A stretch of 64,000 nucleotides of DNA from positions 3,348,001 through 3,412,000 of the forward strand of contig NZ_JBEJGY010000004.1 of the NCBI RefSeq assembly GCF_040253615.1, given 5' to 3'. Each line of letters starts with the position of its first letter. The first letter of the stretch is position 1. Below the pieces are notes generated by a model, which worked only from the letters and a program-made list of their open reading frames with translations, made no database searches and was not told the origin of the DNA. A program made the position numbers and the translations under genes. Shown here in pieces: positions 58,794 through 64,000 of the stretch. The stretch is from Streptomyces sp. Edi4 (GTDB lineage: Bacteria; Actinomycetota; Actinomycetes; Streptomycetales; Streptomycetaceae).

Positions 58794-59864
58794 TCAGCCC
58801 GGCAACACGACCTGGCCGATTCCGTTCGGTCCCGACGCCGTGCCGGACAGGGCGTCGTCCGGGACCGGGCGGTCGCCCCGCAGCGCGTCCCAGACCTTGG
58901 GGGCCTTGGCCGCGTCCGGCACCAGGCGGTCCTCGTCGCCCTGCTCCAGCTGGGCCGGCAGCGTGACCATCTGGATGTCCCGCGCGGTCAGCCCCCGCAT
59001 CGAGTAGGCGAGGGACGCGAGGTCGCCGACGTGGGCGAGGGAGGAGTCGGTGGTCAGGGACTTCGTCGCGGCGTCGGCCACCTCGAAGAGCCTGGCCGGG
59101 TCGGACAGGAGCCGCCCGCCCGTGAGCCGCCCGATCAACACGGTGAGGAACTGGTGCTGGAGCTGGATGCGACCGAGGTCGCTTCCGTTGCCCACGCCGT
59201 GCCGGGTGCGGACCAGGTCGAGGGCCTGCTGCCCGTTCAAGTGATGCTTGCCCACCGGGAGATGGAGTCCGCTCTGCTGGTCGTCGATGGGCTTGGCGAG
59301 GGTGATGTCGGTCCCGCCGAGCGCGTCCATCAGCTCCGCGAAGCCGTTGAAGCCGACCTCCACGTAGTGGTTCACGCGCAGCCCGCCGCTCAGCGCTTCC
59401 ACCGCCGCGACCGCGCAGGGGGCGCCGCCCGTCTCGTACACGGAGTTGAACATGACGCCTTCGCGCGCCGCCAGCTCGGTGCCGGACGCGGTGGTGCAGG
59501 CGGGGCGGTCGACGATGGTGTCGCGCGGGATGCTGACGAGCGCCGCCTTCTTGCGGCCGCCGTACACATGGAGCAGCAGCGTGGTGTCGGAGCGCCCGGT
59601 GGCGTCGCCGCCACCCGCGCGCGTGGCGTTCTTGCCGGCCCGCGAGTCGGATCCGACGATCAGGATGTTGAGGTCGGACGTGGCGGAGGCGGCCGGGGTG
59701 AGCAGGGAGCCGAGCTCGACGCCGGAGATGTTCCGGTTCAGCCGGTGCCAGGTGTAGGCGGCCGCGCCGCCGATGAGCAGCAGCACCCCGAGGAGCGAAC
59801 AGAGCACGATGCGGGCGGTCCGGCCGACCCGGGGTATGCGGCCCCCGCGAGGTCCGTGCATCAT
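58794..59864 (-). CDS. LytR-CpsA-Psr (LCP) family cell-wall glycopolymer ligase
   Basis: 356 residues from ATG 59864. One membrane anchor (IVLCSLLGVLLLIGGAAAYTW) is followed by an extracellular LCP domain: LNILIVGSDSRAGKN, GRSDTTLLLHVYGGRKKAALVSIPRDTIV, LGGTDITLAKPI and LDLVRTRHGVGNGSDLGRIQLQHQFL, with the conserved Arg/Asp residues. It attaches glycopolymers to peptidoglycan. Divergent from the FAD monooxygenase with a 371-bp gap in which I see no other gene. Confidence 0.93.
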   Translation of the reverse strand: MMHGPRGGRIPRVGRTARIVLCSLLGVLLLIGGAAAYTWHRLNRNISGVELGSLLTPAASATSDLNILIVGSDSRAGKNATRAGGGDATGRSDTTLLLHVYGGRKKAALVSIPRDTIVDRPACTTASGTELAAREGVMFNSVYETGGAPCAVAAVEALSGGLRVNHYVEVGFNGFAELMDALGGTDITLAKPIDDQQSGLHLPVGKHHLNGQQALDLVRTRHGVGNGSDLGRIQLQHQFLTVLIGRLTGGRLLSDPARLFEVADAATKSLTTDSSLAHVGDLASLAYSMRGLTARDIQMVTLPAQLEQGDEDRLVPDAAKAPKVWDALRGDRPVPDDALSGTASGPNGIGQVVLPG

Positions 59865-60235
59865 CCCTCGACTCCGTCCGTCGGCGCCCCACGGCTGCGC
59901 ATGCGTACACACAGGGCGCTGCCGCACCCGGTTTGAAAGGTACATACTTCCGCATAACGGGCAGTTTGGCTCCCGGAGGGGACGCGTCCCGGGTGGGTCC
60001 GCGCCGGTGGGGATGCCGGGCGCGGGCGGCTCACGGCGGCCTGTCCTCCGGGGTCACCCGGATGGCCCAGGCGGCCCGGGACCGGGGTGGGCGGGGCGGT
60101 GCCGTACGAGGGCGGCCCGGCCCGGACGCGACGGTCGGTGATCAGCCATTTCCCCCGATCCTCGCCGTCCGCGCCTGTGTTAGGTTCGCGCTGGCCCGGA
60201 TCGCACGGGCGTGCGGGCGCAAGGGGGAGGGCTCG

Positions 60236-61714
60236 ATGCACAAGGTTGTCGCGACGCGCGTCGTCGTGGTCGGCGGGGGGCCGGTCGGCATGGTGGTCGC
60301 CGCGGAACTCGCGGGTTACGGCATCGGCACCGTCGTACTGGAGTCGAAGACCACGATCGACGAACACCCCAAGGCCAACACCCTGCACGCGCGCACCGTG
60401 CAGGGGCTCGTCCGGCGGGGCTATCTGGACCTGCCGGTGTCCGGCACCCGCTCGGGCACGGTGACGACGCCGTTCCACTTCGGCGGCCTGACCGGCCTGT
60501 CCATCACCACGCCCGCCTGTGAGCCCCCCGCGCTCCTCAAGCGCGCCCAGGCCGACCTGGAGCGGGACTTCGAGAAAAGCGCGCTGGAGAAGGGGGCCCG
60601 CGTCCTGCGCGGCCATCGCGTCGTCAAGGTGCGACAGAGCCCGGACCACGCCGTGGTGGTGGCCGAGGGCCCGCAGGGGACCGTCGAGTTCCGCGCCGAC
60701 TTCGTCGTCGGCGCCGACGGTGCCCGCAGCACGGTCCGCGAACAGTCCGCCTTCCCGGCCGATGTGCGCGAGCCGACGGTCTCGGCCTCGATGGGCGTCG
60801 TGCGGGTCGGCGAGCCGGGCGCGCTGGCGGAGGGCTGGCGGCGCACCGCGCGCGGCTGGACCGTGGCGCGCGCCCTGCCGGACGGACGGCACCTGGTGCG
60901 CGTCCTGGACCTCAGCGCCCCCCACCCCGACCGCCACACCCCGCTGACCCAAACGGAATTGCAGGAACAGCTGTCGCGGATCAGCGGCCACGAGGTGCCG
61001 CTCACCGACGCCCAAAGCCTCAGCCGCTTCAGCGACTTCACCCGTATCGTCCACAGCTACCGCCAGGGCCGCGTCTTCCTCGCGGGCGACGCCGCCCACG
61101 TCCACTTCCCCATCGGCGGCCAGGGTCTGAGCACCGGCCTCCTGGACGCCCTCAACCTCGCCTGGAAGCTGGCCTTCTTCCTGCGCGGCACGGCGGGCCC
61201 AGGGCTGCTCGACTCCTACGACAGTGAGCGCAGGCCCGTCGCCCAGCAGGTCGTCGACAACACGCTGGCCCAACTCACCCTGATGCGGCCGGACTCGGAC
61301 CTCGACCCGCTGCGCGGTCTCTTCGACAGCCTCCTCTCCCAGGACGAGGGCGGTCGCCTGATCGGCGGCATGGTCAGCGCCCAGGGCCTGTGTTACCCGC
61401 CACGCGCCGACCACTCCTCCGCGTGGGAAGGACGCTTCCTCGACAACGAGACCCTGGAGACCGAGGACGGCCCGCTCGATGTGATCACCCTGCTGCGCGA
61501 CGGCCGCCCGCTGCTGCTGGTGCTCGGCGACGCGTACGAGGTACCGGCCGGGGCGGCCGCCTGGGCGCCCGTGCTGCGCACGGTGCGCGCCGCCGCGTCC
61601 GCGCACGGGAAACCCTCGGCGGTGCTGGTGCGCCCGGACGGCTATGTGGCGTGGGCACCGGACGGCGAGGAGCTGACGGGGGCGCTGCGCGGCTGGTTCG
61701 GCGAGCCGCGCTGA
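60236..61714 (+). CDS. FAD-dependent aromatic monooxygenase (class A)
   Basis: 492 residues, with GGGGGAGG 5 nt before the ATG. VVVVGGGPVGMVVAAELAGYGI (FAD), DFVVGADGARSTVRE (DG motif) and RVFLAGDAAHVHFPIGGQGLSTGLLDALNLAWKL (GD motif) define PHBH-like hydroxylases of the type used in polyketide tailoring and aromatic degradation. The C-terminal thioredoxin-like domain is present. Its 3' end overlaps the convergent MFS gene by 73 bp. Confidence 0.93.
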   Translation: MHKVVATRVVVVGGGPVGMVVAAELAGYGIGTVVLESKTTIDEHPKANTLHARTVQGLVRRGYLDLPVSGTRSGTVTTPFHFGGLTGLSITTPACEPPALLKRAQADLERDFEKSALEKGARVLRGHRVVKVRQSPDHAVVVAEGPQGTVEFRADFVVGADGARSTVREQSAFPADVREPTVSASMGVVRVGEPGALAEGWRRTARGWTVARALPDGRHLVRVLDLSAPHPDRHTPLTQTELQEQLSRISGHEVPLTDAQSLSRFSDFTRIVHSYRQGRVFLAGDAAHVHFPIGGQGLSTGLLDALNLAWKLAFFLRGTAGPGLLDSYDSERRPVAQQVVDNTLAQLTLMRPDSDLDPLRGLFDSLLSQDEGGRLIGGMVSAQGLCYPPRADHSSAWEGRFLDNETLETEDGPLDVITLLRDGRPLLLVLGDAYEVPAGAAAWAPVLRTVRAAASAHGKPSAVLVRPDGYVAWAPDGEELTGALRGWFGEPR

Positions 61715-62913
61715 CGCCGGTGCGGCACGAGGACGACGGCGGCGGCGAGCAGACAGCACGCGCCGCCGACGACGAGGCCCGAGCGCGCGCCCAGGTCCTC
61801 GCTCAGCCTGCCGACCAGGAGCGCGCCGAACGGGGTCGTGCCCTGGAACACCAGCGTGTAGAGCGCCATGACCCGGCCCCGGTAGGCGGGATCGGTGCCG
61901 AGCTGGATGTGGTGGTTGGCCGCCTGGGCGAAGTAGATGGACCCGAAGCCCGTGAGTGTCAGCAGCACGGCCGCCGCCGCGTAGCCGGGGGCCAGGCCCG
62001 CCAGGCACTCCAGCCCGCCGAACACGGCCGCGGCCACGACGACGAGGCCGAACGCCGGACGGCCACGGCGCAGCGTCGTGGCGAACGCCGCCACGAGGGA
62101 GCCCGCGCCGAAACACGCGGTGAGCAGCCCGAAGGCGTCCGCGTCGGCATGGAAGACGGTCTTGGCGAGCAGGGGCAGCGTGACCTGGAAGTTGAAGCCG
62201 AACAGTCCCGTCACCGCGACGAGGACCATGGGCAGCAGCAGGTCACGCCGGGAGAGCAGGTGGCGGATCCCGTGCGCGACGCCGGCTCCCGCGCGGCCGG
62301 GTCCGCCGCGCAGGAGCTCACCGGGGCGCATGAGGCGCAGCGCGCCCACGGTGGCCAGATAGCTGGCCGCGTTCAGGAGCATCACCCAGCCCGGCCCCAG
62401 CCGGGCGACCAGCAGGCCGGCGATGGCCGGGCCCACGACCCGGGCCGAGTTGAAGTACGCGGCGCTCAGCGCGGACGCGTTCGGCAGCAGCTCGGCGCCG
62501 ACGAGTTCGCTGACGAACGACATGCGCGTGGGCACTTCCACGGCGTTGACGGTGCCGAGCCCGAGCGCGAAGAGGTAGATGTGCCACAGGCGCGGCTGCC
62601 CGGTCAGGACCAGCGCGGCGAGCGCCAGCGCCAGGACGCCCGCCAGGAGATTGACCGCCATCAGCAGCCGGCGCTTGTCGTGCCGGTCGGCCAGCCCGCC
62701 CGCGTACAGGGTGAGCAGCAGCAGCGGCGCGAACTGTAGCGCCGTCACCACCCCCAGGGCGGTGCCCGAGTCGCCGGTCAGGGACAGCACGAGCCAGTCC
62801 TGGGCGACGACCATCATCCAGGTGCCGGCGACCGACACCAGCTGGCCGGCCGCGAAGAGCCGGAAGTTGCGGATCGTCAGGGACTGGAAGGTGCCGGCGA
62901 GCATGCCTCTCAT
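61642..62913 (-). CDS. MFS exporter (EntS-like)
   Basis: 423 residues from ATG 62913 (GGAG 6 nt upstream). Twelve membrane segments. SLTIRNFRLFAAGQLVSVAGTWMMVVAQDWLVLSLTG and GGLADRHDKRRLLM (motif A) match the MFS subgroup that includes enterobactin and siderophore exporters. It may share a transcription unit with the 51-residue peptide and hydrolase genes upstream and could export a product made there. 73 bp of tail-to-tail overlap with the monooxygenase. Confidence 0.9.
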   Translation of the reverse strand: MRGMLAGTFQSLTIRNFRLFAAGQLVSVAGTWMMVVAQDWLVLSLTGDSGTALGVVTALQFAPLLLLTLYAGGLADRHDKRRLLMAVNLLAGVLALALAALVLTGQPRLWHIYLFALGLGTVNAVEVPTRMSFVSELVGAELLPNASALSAAYFNSARVVGPAIAGLLVARLGPGWVMLLNAASYLATVGALRLMRPGELLRGGPGRAGAGVAHGIRHLLSRRDLLLPMVLVAVTGLFGFNFQVTLPLLAKTVFHADADAFGLLTACFGAGSLVAAFATTLRRGRPAFGLVVVAAAVFGGLECLAGLAPGYAAAAVLLTLTGFGSIYFAQAANHHIQLGTDPAYRGRVMALYTLVFQGTTPFGALLVGRLSEDLGARSGLVVGGACCLLAAAVVLVPHRRQRGSPNQPRSAPVSSSPSGAHAT

Positions 62914-63055
62914 GCGGCGCTCCGGTCGGATTTCACGGATCCCTCTCATCGCTGCGTACGTGACGTGGATACGCGCACGGGTGGCGAGCCTAGGAGGGAC
63001 ACCTTCAGAGCGGGGTCATGCGCGTGTCAGGTCCCTGTCGCCCGGGCCGGGCCGG

Positions 63056-63211
63056 TCAGTCGGTGCCACGGAAGATGTGGTGGTCCGGCGTCTCCCGGTC
63101 CTCGCCGGCGAGCAGCGCCGGGCGCTTGGGGACGGGTCCCGCCGCGATGGGCATGGTGCCGAAGAACTCGAAGGTCGTCAGGTCGTCGTCGTCGAGCAGG
63201 TCTGAAGTCAC
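63056..63211 (-). CDS. 51-residue peptide, possible natural-product precursor
   Basis: GTG 63211 with GAAAGG 7 nt upstream. 47 of 51 codons end in G or C, strong support for coding. The peptide opens with TSDLLDDDDLTTFEFFGTM, continues with a proline-containing middle (AAGPVPKRPALLAGED) and ends in DHHIFRGTD. It has no Cys and no signal peptide. A hydrolase gene precedes it and an MFS exporter follows on the same strand. No ATP-grasp, YcaO, lanthipeptide or radical-SAM gene is within the window. It could be a RiPP-like precursor or a small regulatory protein. No family recognised. Confidence 0.65.
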   Translation of the reverse strand: MTSDLLDDDDLTTFEFFGTMPIAAGPVPKRPALLAGEDRETPDHHIFRGTD

Positions 63212-63224
63212 ACCGGGGCCTTTC

Positions 63225-63372
63225 GGGGTCGGTCGGGGCGGGGGTCGGTCGGGGCGGGGGTCGTGGGCGCGGGGGTCGGTCGGAGCGGGGTCGCGGGCGC
63301 GGGGGTCGGTCGGGGCGGGGGTCGGTCGGGGCGGGGGTCGGTCGGAGCGGGGTCGTGGGCGCGGGGGTCGGT
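63225..63372. repeat. G-rich degenerate tandem repeat
   Basis: GGGTCGGTCGG and its variants recur at least six times at roughly 15-31-bp intervals (with GGTCGTGGGCGCGG interspersed). It lies between the hydrolase stop and the peptide gene. The sequence up to 63412 continues with GTGCGGT simple repeats. It may be a hotspot for slippage or a G-quadruplex on the plus strand. Confidence 0.8.
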
Positions 63373-63412
63373 GTGCGGTTTGCGGTGCGGTGCGGTGCCG
63401 TGCGGTGTGCGG

Positions 63413-64000
63413 TCAGGCGACGCGGGGGGTCGCGAGGGCGGTCGCGAGGGCGCCGTGGCGATCGGGGTCCTCGTCGAAGCCGCCGACGGATCCGGTGCCG
63501 CCGGGTGCGGCTGCCTCGCGCCGCGCCGGCCTCGGCGGCGCCGCGTCGTGCGCCAGCAGGCACTCCTCCAGGAAGGCCAGCGCCCGCAGGTGGTAGGTGC
63601 GGGCCGCCCAGCCGAGGCTGATGTTGTGTCCGGCGTCGGGCTGGTGGTCGACGGACACCCGGGGCGCGGCGAGCGGTGCGCGCAGGGCGGCGATGGCCTC
63701 CTCGTCGAAGTGCCACCACTGTTCCTGCTCGGCGAAGGTGAACCGCACGGGGACCTGGACCAGGGCGGCGAAGCCCGGGTAGAGCTCGGGCCACAGGGGC
63801 CCCTCCAGCGCCTCCCGGGCCGGGACCGGCGAGACGAGCGCGCGCCCGAGCCGGAAGGCGTCCGGCGGGTACAGGCGCAGCGCGCCCCAGTGCCTGCGCC
63901 ACGCGCCGTGGCCGGCCGGGCCGGGCAGCTGGTGCGGGTCCACCGCGAACCGGCTGCCCAGGCCCGATATGTCGAGTCCGAGCAGCCCGGTCCTGTCGTC
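63413..64000 (-). CDS. Alpha/beta hydrolase-like protein, 5' end beyond window
   Basis: The frame is open to base 64000, giving 195 C-terminal residues. Features are a DISGLGSRFAVDPHQLPG entry, VPVRFTFAEQEQWWHFDEEAI (likely acid-bearing strand) and VDHQPDAGHNISLGWAARTYHLRALAFLEE. The Asp-x-Gly-His in DAGHN fits a catalytic histidine. The nucleophile lies outside the window. The tail after LLAHDAAPPRPARRE is Pro/Gly-rich. It precedes the 51-residue peptide gene on the same strand. Confidence 0.75.
   Translation of the reverse strand, partial: DDRTGLLGLDISGLGSRFAVDPHQLPGPAGHGAWRRHWGALRLYPPDAFRLGRALVSPVPAREALEGPLWPELYPGFAALVQVPVRFTFAEQEQWWHFDEEAIAALRAPLAAPRVSVDHQPDAGHNISLGWAARTYHLRALAFLEECLLAHDAAPPRPARREAAAPGGTGSVGGFDEDPDRHGALATALATPRVA

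Noticed and set aside
59861..62116. 751-codon minus-strand open frame
   Set aside because: Shadow of the FAD monooxygenase and of the MFS gene in another frame.

Overview
The window is about 73% GC, with GC-rich third codon positions, many GTG starts and ATGA/GTGA gene overlaps. It encodes actinobacterial families such as HrdD sigma factor, DUF6227, DUF397 and tricorn protease, so it is almost certainly Streptomyces chromosome. From memory, the order moaB/mogA-moaC-moeA-galU-5-FCL ... fruK-fruR ... efflux-regulator-hrdD-MarR-efflux-TetR resembles the region of the S. coelicolor chromosome ending at hrdD (SCO3202). I could not check this.

Layout. 0-7.5 kb: 3' part of a tricorn protease gene, a pair of structured interspersed repeats, then a three-gene Baeyer-Villiger monooxygenase/hydrolase/dehydrogenase operon divergent from a MerR regulator. 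7.6-15.4 kb: exonuclease III and a GNAT, then an accessory stretch (XRE-NUDIX pair, a run of very small coupled genes, a decayed RHS/YD-repeat gene, a PIG-V-like mannosyltransferase) ending at tRNA-Ala(CGC). 15.4-21.6 kb: conserved core with a membrane protein, RimJ-like acetyltransferase, three molybdenum-cofactor genes, galU and 5-formyl-THF cyclo-ligase. 21.6-31 kb: penicillin acylase, K+/H+ antiporter, MFS permease, FmdB-like zinc ribbon behind a CIRCE-like operator, MTA phosphorylase, a CpaB/SAF-like protein and MscL. 31-36.7 kb: a tightly coupled operon for a molybdopterin oxidoreductase with cytochrome-b-like, four-cluster ferredoxin and Tat-Rieske subunits. It may use cofactor made by the moa/moe genes 13 kb away. 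36.8-46.3 kb: mixed small genes, a second repeat pair, LtrA, an XRE-DUF5753-DUF397 fusion, a P1 peptidase and an L,D-transpeptidase lipoprotein. 46.4-55.3 kb: fruK-fruR without fruA, two DHA2 drug exporters with their regulators (WYL, MarR, TetR), and hrdD with a sigma-R-type promoter. 55.6-64 kb: secreted M6 protease, acyl-CoA ligase, LCP cell-wall ligase, FAD monooxygenase, MFS exporter, a 51-residue peptide gene and the 3' end of an alpha/beta hydrolase gene.

The less ordinary features are the 51-residue peptide locus at the right edge, the molybdenum-Rieske operon, the CIRCE-like operator at fmdB, a 38-bp nested palindrome upstream of an MFS gene, structured repeats with compensatory base changes, and two copies of an uncharacterised small-protein family sitting beside XRE regulators. 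Many genes show a TAnnnT box 6-7 nt before the start codon, suggesting leaderless transcripts. No CRISPR, insertion sequence, integrase or rRNA was seen.
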